The notes below the pieces were generated by a model, which had not been told where the DNA came from, made no database searches, and saw only the letters and a list, made by a program, of their open reading frames with translations. A stretch of DNA of 64,000 bases, taken from positions 2,078,407 to 2,142,406 of the forward strand of contig NZ_NCSS01000006.1 of the NCBI RefSeq assembly GCF_002088935.1, given 5' to 3'. The position numbers and the translations under genes were made by a program. Shown one piece after another: positions 7,875-16,210 of this stretch. Source of the DNA: Henriciella litoralis (GTDB taxonomy: Bacteria > Pseudomonadota > Alphaproteobacteria > Caulobacterales > Hyphomonadaceae). The number at the start of each line of letters is the position of its first letter. Position 1 is the first letter of the stretch.

Positions 7875-8759
7875 ATGAGCGAGCCATATCAACGCTTTAA
7901 CAGTCAGGTTCTCTTCGGCGGCCGGCTGGAGGGGAACAAGTTGGCACGCTTTATTTACATGGATGAGGCGGGAACCGCCCAACATGAACCCGTGACCATT
8001 GTGACTGCTGTAATTGTTGATCCTGACACACAGCTTTTTGAGGCTGAGCGCGTCATCAGGGAGGCGAATGAAGCGGTTCCGGCGGAGTTTCGGCAAGACG
8101 GGTGGGTGTTTCACGCGACCGATGTGTTCAGCAACAGCCTTAAGTACGATGCCCGTTGGAGTCTGACGCAGCGGGTTGACTACATGTGTCAGATGATGGC
8201 CCTGCCGCGGCGCTTGCGACTGCCTATTGCCTTTGCGAAGGTTCGCCGGACCCCAGAGAGTGAACCCACTCCTGGTCCGTATAACTTGCCCAACTTCAGA
8301 TACGACCATTTTGAGGCATTCGGTTATTGTGCAGCAAAGGCAGACGAGTACATCCGGCGGAATGGACATCCCAACGAAGTTGGCGCCTTGATTGCTGAGG
8401 ACGTGCAAGATGTCCGACGTCAGTTGAGAGAAGCTGTTGACCACCTCCGGAATCAACCCCTGACAATTCCCCCGTCAGACTTGGAATGGACCGCTCAAGA
8501 TACAGAGCGGGGCTACACCGACCAGACCGGTGAACTGCGGGTTACCCGAATCCGAAAAAGCATTTTGTTCGTGCCGAAGGACGAGGATCCGCTCACGCAG
8601 CTTGCTGACGCGGTCGCCTTTGGCCTTCGGCGGTTTATTGCAGGCAAGTCGTTTGGCCCTCGTTTTGCTGAGGCCATCTACGGTCAGAGCGATGTTCCGC
8701 CAGTAGAGAATTTCAAGTCGCGGATCAGCGCAAATTATCTCACCCCTCGGCAGGCGTGA
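7875..8759 (+). CDS. DUF3800 domain protein, passenger of the IS element
   Basis: 294 residues. The DUF3800 signature is visible as FIYMDEAGTA near residue 26, with an acidic Asp-Glu pair after a beta strand, then a C-terminal LTQLADAVAFGLRRFI with the conserved Asp. The family is widespread near mobile elements and defence genes, but its function is not established. Base composition is more AT-rich than the flanking core genes. It lies wholly inside the IS ends and points opposite to the transposase. Its last 20 bases overlap the 52-residue gene on the other strand. Function is unknown; a nuclease-like role would be a guess. Confidence 0.82.
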   Translation: MSEPYQRFNSQVLFGGRLEGNKLARFIYMDEAGTAQHEPVTIVTAVIVDPDTQLFEAERVIREANEAVPAEFRQDGWVFHATDVFSNSLKYDARWSLTQRVDYMCQMMALPRRLRLPIAFAKVRRTPESEPTPGPYNLPNFRYDHFEAFGYCAAKADEYIRRNGHPNEVGALIAEDVQDVRRQLREAVDHLRNQPLTIPPSDLEWTAQDTERGYTDQTGELRVTRIRKSILFVPKDEDPLTQLADAVAFGLRRFIAGKSFGPRFAEAIYGQSDVPPVENFKSRISANYLTPRQA

Positions 8760-8898
8760 TCTTCTTAGCTGGCACAATCTTCTTAAACGCCCGCTCGAAC
8801 TCTTCGCCAGTGTCGTCGGCACCGCTCTCACGGGCGGCGTCGATAAATCTTTGGCTTTGCGGCTTCTCGTCTTTGTCTGGCTTTTTCTTTTTCGGCAT
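8740..8898 (-). CDS. 52-residue Lys-rich protein inside the IS element
   Basis: MPKKKKPDKDEKPQSQRF is the start, then DAARESGADDTGEEFERAFKKI, and a Lys-rich tail. It is strongly charged, with basic ends and an acidic middle. The start is 11 bases after the transposase stop on the same strand, so the two are probably cotranscribed. Its end overlaps the 3' end of the DUF3800 gene by 20 bases, tail to tail. I recognise no named family; a partner or regulator of the DUF3800 protein is possible but unproven. Confidence 0.7.
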   Translation of the reverse strand: MPKKKKPDKDEKPQSQRFIDAARESGADDTGEEFERAFKKIVPAKKITPAEG

Positions 8899-8909
8899 AC
8901 CAATCGGCC

Positions 8910-9857
8910 TCATGCACGAGCTGTTTGATAGGTGAGACGCTTGCCGACGACACTGGCAATCAGGTTGTCAGCCCGTTCACGGTCATCAACGCCAAGCTTC
9001 ACGCGATTGTTGTGGCGAAAGTCGAACTCCGCAAGATAGCGATGCAGGTGCTTCTCAGCGCAGTGCTGATAGGTGCCATGCATGCTGCGCTTGAACACTG
9101 AGAAGTAGCTCTCAGCGCTGTTGTTGTGCACGTCACCGCGAACGTACTCGCCAGCGGCATGGTCAACGGTCTCGTGGGTTGCGAAATGCTCGTCGCTGCC
9201 TTTGTAGAGGCGCGAGCCATCGGTGTTTAGGCGGCTTTCGCGATCAATGTTCTCACACACGATCTGGGTGACGGTCACCTTGTCGGCGCGCGGGACATGA
9301 AAGCTGCGAACCTGACCGCCACGCTCGACCAGAGAGATGATAGCGCGCTTGTTGGCAGGGCCACGTCCACCCTTGGAGCCTTTGAACTTGCGACCACTGG
9401 TGCGCTCTTTAAGCGGGTTCTCGACCTTGCCGTAATAGGTTTCGTCCGCCTCAACTACTTTGCCGCCGCCGCCCATTGGGGCCAGCGCACCGGAGCGCAT
9501 GGATTCACGGATGCGGTGCGACATGAACCAAGCGGTTTTCAGGGTCACGCCAAGAACGCGCGAAAGCTGGTTCGAACTGATGCCCTTTTTGCTGGATGCC
9601 ATCAGGTGAATGGCTTGCAGCCAGAGATGCATCTTCACTTTTGACGCTTCAAAGATGGTGCCGACCTTCACGGTGAACGGCTTGCGGCACGAGTAGCACT
9701 TGTAGACGCCAATGCGGGTAGACTTGCCTTTCAGTTCGCCAGAATGGTCGACCACGCCGCAGTGTGGGCAGACGCGACCATCAGTCCAGACGCGGTTTTC
9801 CACAAATTTGTAAGCAGCCTTCTCGTCGTGGAAGTGCGGGGAAGAAAGGGAAGACAT
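8910..9857 (-). CDS. IS1595 family transposase
   Basis: 315 residues. An N-terminal zinc ribbon (CPHCGVVDHS, then CYSCRK) is followed by a helix-turn-helix-like segment and the DDE/N catalytic core. The first acid is in VEADETYYG, the second in LNTDGSRLY, and the third position is Asn in HNNSAESYFSVFKRSMHGT, as in the IS1595 and IS1016 group. GGAG lies 9 bases before the ATG at 9855-9857; an ATG 21 bases upstream is less likely. The frame is intact. It would cut and join at the CCTA-starting inverted repeats. Confidence 0.92.
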   Translation of the reverse strand: MSSLSSPHFHDEKAAYKFVENRVWTDGRVCPHCGVVDHSGELKGKSTRIGVYKCYSCRKPFTVKVGTIFEASKVKMHLWLQAIHLMASSKKGISSNQLSRVLGVTLKTAWFMSHRIRESMRSGALAPMGGGGKVVEADETYYGKVENPLKERTSGRKFKGSKGGRGPANKRAIISLVERGGQVRSFHVPRADKVTVTQIVCENIDRESRLNTDGSRLYKGSDEHFATHETVDHAAGEYVRGDVHNNSAESYFSVFKRSMHGTYQHCAEKHLHRYLAEFDFRHNNRVKLGVDDRERADNLIASVVGKRLTYQTARA

Positions 9858-9894
9858 GGCTGAAACTCCTATGGCCATTAGGATACAGCTTCAG

Positions 9895-9920
9895 TTGGGT
9901 ACGTCAAGTATAATAATAGG
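9895..9920 (-). repeat. right terminal inverted repeat of the element
   Basis: On the minus strand it reads CCTATTATTATAC, a 4-base variable part, then CGTACCCAA. It pairs with 7830-7855. Confidence 0.85.
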
Positions 9921-9928
9921 CAAAAAAG
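9921..9928. repeat. right target-site duplication of the IS1595-family element
   Basis: CAAAAAAG, an exact copy of 7822-7829. Confidence 0.85.
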
Positions 9929-10052
9929 TTTATTATACCCTGTTTATATTCGATTTATTGTTCTTGATCTTCATGTCCTTCTGAGCTTAAATTTTATTCA
10001 GACTTGAACGTCAAAGTAGATTTTTACGTTTAATATCCAAGGTGGGACAATC

Positions 10053-12743
10053 ATGAATATCTTCGTACGTGGGCTGCAGGGCGGCCTGATGACGCTTGGC
10101 TTGGTCGCATGTAGCGGCAGCGGCTCGGACGGTCCTGCGCCGCCCCCGCCTCCGACAAGCGACACCACGCCGCCAACCATAACCGTTCAAGGTGATTCCA
10201 ACATCTCGCTCGACTATGGATCGGCCTACGAAGATGAAGGCGCAACGGCTCAGGATGACCGCGACGGCAATGTCACCGTCAGCGTTAGTGGCAGCGTCGA
10301 TACGCTGACCGCTGGCACCTACACAATCACCTACACGGCTAGCGATTCCGCTGGGAACCAGGCCTCTGCAACACGCACAGTCATAGTCGCAGAGCAACAG
10401 TATCGCCTGGACGTCAGCAATTTCGGCGCAGCGACCATTTCAACCTCATCAGGCACACTGAGCTGCAATGCTGGCGGGGACCTGTGTTCGACATTTTTGG
10501 ACGCAGGCACAACCGTCACGCTTACGGCCGAACCAGACAATGGCTGGACATTTGAAAACTGGCTGAACTGCGAGAGCACCTCTTCCAATACCTGCACCGT
10601 AACGGTCAGTGACAATACTGTCGTATATGCTTCATCATCGTCCGATGCGGCGGTAACGCTGGAATCCGGTGTTACGATCCTGAGCGACGCGTTGATTGAC
10701 TCGATGATAAATTACACCCCCGGATCGAACATCATTTTCTTTGAAGCCGGCACGAACACAGGTGGGCTGGATATTGGTGACGTCATCGTTTCAAGCGGGA
10801 CCGATACCAGCGAGATCTATTTCGCCAAGCGGATTATGGACATCATCGCTTTGCCCGGATCTCCAGTCGTCATGGAAACGGTCGATGCAACACTTGATGA
10901 AGTTATCGCCTCGGGCACAATCTATGTGAGCGCTGACCTTGATGCGTCCACGCTTGACCCATCGAGCTTGCCAACGGGGATCGTGCTTGATCCACACCGT
11001 GCAAGCCCAGACGGCGTAATGCCCTTCCTCGTTGTCGGACTTCCCGTGTATCAAGGTAACGGCGTTTCACTGACCCTTGAGGGCACGCTCGATGTCGACT
11101 TCGACCCCGACATCGCAATGCACTTTACAGACACCAACGGTATCGAAGCCTTCCGCTTCGCTGGATCGACATCCATTGATGCAGCGCTTGGCGTCAAAGT
11201 GTCTGGCGAGATCGACACCCCGCTTTCAGTGGATCGTGAGTTCTCACTGGGAACCATCAAAGCAGGACTGATCGTAGCTGGGCCTGCCGTTTTTCTCGTC
11301 GAGATCGAGCCGATCGTTACAATCGATTCGTCCTTGAGCGTCGCGGTAACCCCAAATGTTACCGTCAAACAGGCAGCGGCCCTCGGACTGCAATGGCATC
11401 GCAAATCAGGCTGGACCAATCTCAGCGACTTTGCGATCTCCGGAAACGTCACCCTGGCGGACACACCTTCAGCCAGCATCAGCGCCGACGCAGGTGGCGG
11501 GCTCAAGCCGACAGCAAAGCTATATGGGCTCGCTGGACCGTTTCTGAAAAGCACCATCTATGGCGGCGCTGAATATACGCTTCAGCCATTTGATGAATGC
11601 GAACTTGCCTATCGGCACTATCTGGGCGGGCGCATAAGTGGTGGCGGCGAAGTTGGTCGAGTTGGGCGGAGGCTGTCCTTTGAATCGCCCGAGGCCTATA
11701 TCGAAACGGCGATTGAATCTGGCACGATTGACTGTCCCGTCGACACAGAATCGCCGGAGGCACCGCAAAACGTTAGCGTCGAGCCAATTTCAGAGCGCGA
11801 ACTACAGGTAAGCTGGTCGGTTGCCACCGACAATGTTGCCGTGGCCTCATTCGAGGTCTGGCGCCGCGATGCCAGCGGGGAGCGCGCTCACCTCATCGGC
11901 ACAACAACCGCCCAATCCTATCTGAACGGCGGTCTCGAACCCGAAACCGAGTATTGCTATTACGTGATCGCTGTCGATGCGGCTGGAAACAAGTCGGAGG
12001 TCCCATTGGACCTCACTTGCGGCACAACGCTTGAAGCTACGGACGCAGAAGCACCGTCGACACCATCTGACGTCACAATAAGCGACATCACATCCTCGTC
12101 GATGACAGTGAATTGGGGCGCCTCAACCGACAATGACGCGGTTGGCGGCTATATCGTGTTCGACGAAACGCTCAATGCGGCGATCGGAGATGTTGGAGAC
12201 TCAACGTTGAACTTTACCGCCTCTCCGCTGAACCCAAATACCGAGTATTGCTTTAGCGTCGCAGCCGTCGATGTCTCAGGCAATGAATCAACTCGGTCGG
12301 CGGTCGTCTGCGAAACGACTCTCCCGGCAGCGGACGCCCAGTGGACAGCATTCATTGGGTGTCAGGCACGGCCATTTCTGCTTCAGCAGAACTTCGATTT
12401 GCCGACAGCCGGAGTTGCGCCAGTAGGATTTGCCGGGACCGGAGCCGATTATGACGGGACCGCACTCTCCTACGTCTTCCAGGGGCAGTACAACGCAGAT
12501 TCAGGCGCGTTCGCATCTGATATCGTGTGGTCGTTTGAAGGCCAATCGAGCCAACGAATTGACAGGTTCACGGCGGACCTTTCAACTGGCGACAGCGGCG
12601 TCGTCGCGATGGAGCAGATTCAAGTCACAGGCTGTGACGCGCAGATCCAGATCGTCTCAAATGACGGCGCAGCGCCAAGCACAGCGCCTCAGTGGACCGG
12701 TCAAACCGGCGCTCAAAGCAGAGAAACACTCGGCGGACGCTGA
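10053..12743 (+). CDS. large surface lipoprotein with Ig-like and fibronectin III domains
   Basis: 896 residues. The signal peptide ends in a lipobox (LGLVAC, Cys near residue 20), followed by a Gly/Ser and Pro-rich linker. Residues 35-112 form a DUF5011/HYR-type Ig-like domain (TITVQGDSNISLDYGSAYED). Residues 115-195 form a bacterial beta-repeat with Cys pairs (GWTFENWLNCES). A middle region of about 350 residues matches nothing I know. Two fibronectin III domains follow (around 570-660 and 665-750; PEAPQNVSVEPIS, APSTPSDVTISDI), then a tail. The start has AAGGTGGGA upstream. The parts suggest adhesion or carbohydrate binding at the cell surface (inference). It stands alone, next to the IS. 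Confidence 0.8.
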   Translation: MNIFVRGLQGGLMTLGLVACSGSGSDGPAPPPPPTSDTTPPTITVQGDSNISLDYGSAYEDEGATAQDDRDGNVTVSVSGSVDTLTAGTYTITYTASDSAGNQASATRTVIVAEQQYRLDVSNFGAATISTSSGTLSCNAGGDLCSTFLDAGTTVTLTAEPDNGWTFENWLNCESTSSNTCTVTVSDNTVVYASSSSDAAVTLESGVTILSDALIDSMINYTPGSNIIFFEAGTNTGGLDIGDVIVSSGTDTSEIYFAKRIMDIIALPGSPVVMETVDATLDEVIASGTIYVSADLDASTLDPSSLPTGIVLDPHRASPDGVMPFLVVGLPVYQGNGVSLTLEGTLDVDFDPDIAMHFTDTNGIEAFRFAGSTSIDAALGVKVSGEIDTPLSVDREFSLGTIKAGLIVAGPAVFLVEIEPIVTIDSSLSVAVTPNVTVKQAAALGLQWHRKSGWTNLSDFAISGNVTLADTPSASISADAGGGLKPTAKLYGLAGPFLKSTIYGGAEYTLQPFDECELAYRHYLGGRISGGGEVGRVGRRLSFESPEAYIETAIESGTIDCPVDTESPEAPQNVSVEPISERELQVSWSVATDNVAVASFEVWRRDASGERAHLIGTTTAQSYLNGGLEPETEYCYYVIAVDAAGNKSEVPLDLTCGTTLEATDAEAPSTPSDVTISDITSSSMTVNWGASTDNDAVGGYIVFDETLNAAIGDVGDSTLNFTASPLNPNTEYCFSVAAVDVSGNESTRSAVVCETTLPAADAQWTAFIGCQARPFLLQQNFDLPTAGVAPVGFAGTGADYDGTALSYVFQGQYNADSGAFASDIVWSFEGQSSQRIDRFTADLSTGDSGVVAMEQIQVTGCDAQIQIVSNDGAAPSTAPQWTGQTGAQSRETLGGR

Positions 12744-12752
12744 TAGCAACTT

Positions 12753-12779
12753 AATGGGCGGCGCTTATCGCCGCCCATT
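12753..12779 (+). terminator. terminator-like hairpin after the large lipoprotein gene
   Basis: Perfect 11-bp stem (AATGGGCGGCG at 12753-12763, CGCCGCCCATT at 12769-12779) with loop CTTAT, ten bases after the stop. The T-tract after it is weak. Confidence 0.65.
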
Positions 12780-12880
12780 CTTCGCCTTACAAAGCATCGA
12801 CTACAAAGCCAGTCTTTCCAATCTTCGCGCAACAGCCTATACTAGCGATTGTTAGGACTTTTTCCCGTTCTGGAACCTGA

Positions 12881-12905
12881 CCGCCCGGCCCGAAAGGCCG
12901 GGCGG
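12881..12905 (+). promoter_or_regulatory. perfect 10-bp hairpin in the trcR leader
   Basis: CCGCCCGGCC at 12881-12890, loop CGAAA, GGCCGGGCGG at 12896-12905. It ends 33 bases before the trcR start and has no T-tract, so it is more likely an mRNA leader structure than a terminator. Confidence 0.5.
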
Positions 12906-12938
12906 CTGCGTTTCAGGGACAAGCAAATGGAGCCCCTC

Positions 12939-13610
12939 ATGGCCGATATTCTGATGCCAAAGGCAACCGCCGTCTGGCTGATCGACAACACTACGCTGAG
13001 CTTTGAGCAGGTCGCTGACTTCTGCGGTCTCCACAAGCTTGAAGTCAAAGGCATCGCCGATGGCGATGTCGCCGAGAATATGCGCGGCGTTGACCCGATT
13101 TCTGGCGGCGAACTGACCCGCGACGAGATCCGCAAGGGTGAACAAGACAGCGAGTACCGGCTGAAGAAAGCCGCGTCCAAGATCGCGCACATCCCGCAGC
13201 CAAAGCGTAAAGGCGCCCGCTACACGCCTGTCGCCCGCCGCGCTGACAAGCCAGACGCCATCGCCTGGTTCATCCGCAACCACCCGGAAGTCTCCGACCC
13301 GCAGATCTCCAAGCTGATCGGCACGACCAAGGCGACGATCACCAATGTGCGCGACAAGTCGCACTGGAACTCACAGAACATCAAGCCGGTCGACCCGGTG
13401 ACCCTCGGCCTCTGCTCCCAGATTGAGCTGGACGAGATCATCTCCAAGGCCGTCGACAAGCGCAAAAAGATTGATGCCATGCGCGAGAAGGAAACAGACG
13501 GCCCGGGCCTGAAGCCTGCCGAGGACACCGATGCAGCCACTGAAGCGGTCGATAGCCGCGATGGCGCAGAGCCGAACGCTGACGATATCTTCAGCGCGTT
13601 CAAAGGCTAG
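12939..13610 (+). CDS. trcR: cell cycle transcriptional regulator TrcR (DUF1013)
   Basis: 223 residues. Full-length match to the DUF1013/TrcR family: MADILMPKATAVWLIDNT at the start, FCGLHKLEVKGIADGDV, and a central HTH-like part with TTKATITNVRDKSHW. The variable tail is acidic. TrcR is an alphaproteobacterial regulator tied to cell-cycle control and found on CtrA-type regulons. The ATG at 12939 has GGAG at the right distance and starts at the family's usual N-terminus, so I reject the 90-base upstream extension. A strong terminator follows. With rcdA this makes two cell-cycle regulators in the window. Confidence 0.88.
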   Translation: MADILMPKATAVWLIDNTTLSFEQVADFCGLHKLEVKGIADGDVAENMRGVDPISGGELTRDEIRKGEQDSEYRLKKAASKIAHIPQPKRKGARYTPVARRADKPDAIAWFIRNHPEVSDPQISKLIGTTKATITNVRDKSHWNSQNIKPVDPVTLGLCSQIELDEIISKAVDKRKKIDAMREKETDGPGLKPAEDTDAATEAVDSRDGAEPNADDIFSAFKG

Positions 13611-13631
13611 GCATTCCGCCACCCGAAAAAC

Positions 13632-13665
13632 AAAAGCCCGCCTGGACCATCCGGGCGGGCTTTTT
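13632..13665 (+). terminator. intrinsic terminator after trcR, probably bidirectional
   Basis: GCCCGCCTGG at 13636-13645, loop ACCAT, CCGGGCGGGC at 13651-13660, then TTTTT. AAAA precedes the stem, so it can also serve the convergent methyltransferase gene. Confidence 0.85.
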
Positions 13666-13676
13666 CTTGCGGTGTG

Positions 13677-14582
13677 TTACTCGCCGCCCGCCTTGCGCAC
13701 CGCATCGGCGAGCGAGTGTTTCGCGCTTCCTGGTCTCAATGGCTTGGGCTGGCTCGCATCGGGCGCCCAGCCAGACAGCCAGACAATATTGAACGTCGCG
13801 CGCAGCCGGCCATCAGGGTCTGAGAAGCGCTCGGCATAGATCTCGGCCATCCGCGCCAGAAGTCGCCGCGACAAGGGCTTGCGCGGGGCGCGCTCATTCG
13901 GCGTGAAGGCCGCCTGCTCGCCCATCCCCTTGATATCGTTCAATAGTCGGAACGGGTCGCCATAGCGCACGGTCACCGTCTCAAGATCGACCACTGGCAA
14001 GGCGAACCCAGCCCGCTGCATTAGTCCGGCCATATCCTGCAGGCCGGGCAAAGGCGAAATACGTGGGCTGACGCCGCCAGACAGCTCGCTCTCGGCTTCG
14101 ATCAGGCAGGTCCGGAGCTCAGCCAGCGTCCCTGCGCCGAACAGACAGCCGAGAAACAACCCATCGGGCTTCAGAGCATTGCGGATCTGGATCAGCGTTC
14201 CGGGCAGATCATTCACCCAGTGGAGCGAGAGAACAGACGTCACAAGGTCATAAGTCGCGTGCGGCAGGTCCGGATGCTCTTCATTCAGCACGCGCGCTGC
14301 GAGGCCATCGGCCTCCATCTTCGCGACAAACGCCTCTGACGTGTCACCAGCTTCCACGTCCGTGACCTGGCCATGCGCCGCGAGCAATTTCGTCAGGCTG
14401 CCATCATGCGCGCCAAGGTCCAGCGCCCGCTCGAAGGTGCGTGAGACATCCTCCAGCCGCTCGATGAGATGACTCGACTCGCGCGTCTTCAGGAAGGCAT
14501 AGTCATCAAAACCGGCTGCCGACCGGTCGCGATTGCGGCGATGGAGCTGGCGGTCAAAGAGTTTGGGTGGAGCAGGCGTCAT
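13677..14582 (-). CDS. class I SAM-dependent methyltransferase (BioC/NDUFAF5-like)
   Basis: 301 residues from the ATG at 14580-14582. N-terminal FDRQLHRRNRDRSA is typical of the NDUFAF5-like branch found in alphaproteobacteria and mitochondria. The SAM-binding Rossmann motif is ALDLGAHDGSLTKLLA, followed by TYDLVTSVLSLHWVNDLPG and IRNALKPDGLFLGCLFG. In mitochondria NDUFAF5 hydroxylates an Arg of complex I subunit NDUFS7; the bacterial role is less clear and BioC activity is an alternative. Its start codon overlaps that of comF on the opposite strand (CATG). Confidence 0.8.
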   Translation of the reverse strand: MTPAPPKLFDRQLHRRNRDRSAAGFDDYAFLKTRESSHLIERLEDVSRTFERALDLGAHDGSLTKLLAAHGQVTDVEAGDTSEAFVAKMEADGLAARVLNEEHPDLPHATYDLVTSVLSLHWVNDLPGTLIQIRNALKPDGLFLGCLFGAGTLAELRTCLIEAESELSGGVSPRISPLPGLQDMAGLMQRAGFALPVVDLETVTVRYGDPFRLLNDIKGMGEQAAFTPNERAPRKPLSRRLLARMAEIYAERFSDPDGRLRATFNIVWLSGWAPDASQPKPLRPGSAKHSLADAVRKAGGE

Positions 14583-15351
14583 GGCCCTCGATATGCACCG
14601 CATGGGCCGCGCAGCAAAGGCCCGACTGCGTTCGGCGGCTGACTTTGTCTGGCCGGCCCGCTCCCTCATCACGGGCGAACATCATGGCGGACGCGGGCTG
14701 ATCGCCCCGGAAGATTTTGCCCGGCTTCGTTTTCTGAACGGCTCTGGCTGTCGCCAATGCGCGCTCCCGCTGGACACAGACCTCGGCGATGCCAGCATTT
14801 GCGGGGCCTGCGCCGCCCATCCACCGCTCTGGGATGCCGCACGGGCTGCGGTGGAATATGACGATGTCTCCCGCAAACCCATTCTCGACCTAAAACGCGC
14901 CGGCCGGCGTGAGGGGCTCGGCACATTCGCGACCTGGATGCGGCTTGCGGGCCGCGATGTCCTCGAGGGTGCGGACCTGATCGTGCCGGTGCCGCTGCAT
15001 TATTCCCGGCTCGCCAGTCGCGGCTTCAACCAGTCTGCCTGGCTCGCCAGCTCAATTGCCCGCCAGAGCGGTATCCGGCTGGGGGTCGATACACTTGTCC
15101 GGCATAAGCCGACACCCAGCCAGGGCGGCCTGTCGGCGCGGGCCCGGCGGGAGAATGTCCGCGCCGCCTTTCACGTACGCCCCTCGCGCACAGCTGAGGT
15201 AGAGGGCGCCCATATCGTGCTGGTGGATGATGTCTACACGACCGGCGCCACCCTGTCGGCGTGCAGCCGTGCGCTGAAAAAGGGCAAGGCTGGCCGGATC
15301 AGCGTTCTTGTGTTGGCCCGCGTTGTCAGGCCCGGAGACGTCACCATATAA
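14581..15351 (+). CDS. comF: ComF family phosphoribosyltransferase-like protein
   Basis: 256 residues. A Cys zinc-ribbon (CRQCALPLD, then CGAC) near residues 57-80 precedes a type I phosphoribosyltransferase domain with IVPVPLH, SRGFNQSAWLA and the PRPP motif IVLVDDVYTTGAT. ComF/GntX-like proteins are linked to DNA uptake and to recycling of nucleotides, but the exact reaction is unknown. GGTGGAG precedes the ATG at a good spacing. The start overlaps that of the divergent methyltransferase by two bases, so both promoters lie within the opposite coding sequences. grxC follows 29 bases downstream. Confidence 0.88.
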   Translation: MALDMHRMGRAAKARLRSAADFVWPARSLITGEHHGGRGLIAPEDFARLRFLNGSGCRQCALPLDTDLGDASICGACAAHPPLWDAARAAVEYDDVSRKPILDLKRAGRREGLGTFATWMRLAGRDVLEGADLIVPVPLHYSRLASRGFNQSAWLASSIARQSGIRLGVDTLVRHKPTPSQGGLSARARRENVRAAFHVRPSRTAEVEGAHIVLVDDVYTTGATLSACSRALKKGKAGRISVLVLARVVRPGDVTI

Positions 15352-15380
15352 AAGGTGAAACCGAAGCTTCTGGAGACATT

Positions 15381-15641
15381 ATGTCGACCGTGACGATCTA
15401 CACCCGCGCCTTCTGCCCTTATTGCAGCCGCGCTGTCGCCCTGCTTGAGAAAAAAGGCGTGACCTTCACGCAGATTGATGCCGGCATGGACCCTGACAAG
15501 AAAGAAGAGATGGTTAAGCGCTCGAATGGCGGGCGGACCTTCCCGCAAATCTTCATCGGCGATGAACATATCGGTGGCTGCGACGAGATGATGGCGCTTG
15601 AGCGCGCCGGCAAACTCGACGCAAAGATCGAAGCGGCCTGA
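15381..15641 (+). CDS. grxC: glutaredoxin 3
   Basis: 86 residues with the glutaredoxin active site AFCPYCSRAV (CPYC), the cis-Pro loop RTFPQIFIG and GGCDEMMALE, the glutathione-binding end. Full length for monomeric dithiol glutaredoxins. It reduces disulfides and glutathione mixed disulfides in the cytoplasm. GGAG precedes the ATG. It lies between comF and the DUF1178 gene, a common alphaproteobacterial order. Confidence 0.93.
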   Translation: MSTVTIYTRAFCPYCSRAVALLEKKGVTFTQIDAGMDPDKKEEMVKRSNGGRTFPQIFIGDEHIGGCDEMMALERAGKLDAKIEAA

Positions 15642-15673
15642 AACAACACCCAAGACCATAAGAGACAGGAAAG

Positions 15674-16111
15674 ATGATCCGTTACGCGCTGGAATGCAGG
15701 GATTGCGAGGCCGGGTTCGATGCCTGGTTTGCCTCGTCTGACGCGTTCGACAAACAGGTCGAGCGTGATCTCGTGACCTGTCCTGAGTGCGGCGGCACCA
15801 GCGTTCGCAAACAGGTCATGGCGCCTTCTGTGCGCCCCTCGGAAAAGTCCGGCGCCAGCGATCCCGAGCGCGTCTTCGGCAAGCTCGCCGCAAAAGCCCG
15901 GCAGCACATCTCCGAAAACTATGACTATGTCGGTGATGGCTTCGCTGAAGAGGCCCGCTCGATGTATTATGGCGAACGTGATCACCGCCCGATCTGGGGC
16001 GAAACCACGAATGAAGAACGCGAAGCGCTGAAGGAAGAAGGCGTGCCCGCAACGCCCCTGCCACCCGCCTTCGTGCCGCCGAAACAGGACGACAAGTCCA
16101 AACTCAACTGA
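15674..16111 (+). CDS. DUF1178 family protein
   Basis: 145 residues. N-terminal MIRYALECRDCEAGFDAWF and TCPECGGTSVRKQVMAP place four Cys as a zinc-ribbon pair. The C-terminal half has the family's ENYDYVGDGFAEEARSMYYG and IWGETTNEEREALKEEGV. Function is unknown; the family is confined largely to proteobacteria. It follows grxC by 32 bases in a likely operon (comF-grxC-DUF1178). Confidence 0.88.
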   Translation: MIRYALECRDCEAGFDAWFASSDAFDKQVERDLVTCPECGGTSVRKQVMAPSVRPSEKSGASDPERVFGKLAAKARQHISENYDYVGDGFAEEARSMYYGERDHRPIWGETTNEEREALKEEGVPATPLPPAFVPPKQDDKSKLN

Positions 16112-16210
16112 TCGATGAGTTGATCACTTGCACCTGCGACCGCTTGGACGCTTGACCGAACGCGTGCTGCAGGTAAAAACCCGTGTACGACCAATTTATG
16201 GAGATGCCCC

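Larger units (their letters stand above)
7830..9920 (-). mobile_element. complete IS1595-family insertion element with passenger genes (2091 bp)
   Basis: The element is bounded by 26-base inverted repeats that match at 20 positions, both starting CCTA and ending CGTACCCAA. It is flanked by the 8-base duplication CAAAAAAG. Inside are an IS1595-type transposase (minus strand), a DUF3800 gene (plus strand) and a 52-residue gene (minus strand). Both ends, the duplication and an intact transposase suggest a recent and possibly active insertion. It landed between the CoaA-like kinase and the large lipoprotein gene without cutting either. Passenger genes are known in some IS1595-family members; this particular cargo is read from the sequence. 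Confidence 0.88.
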
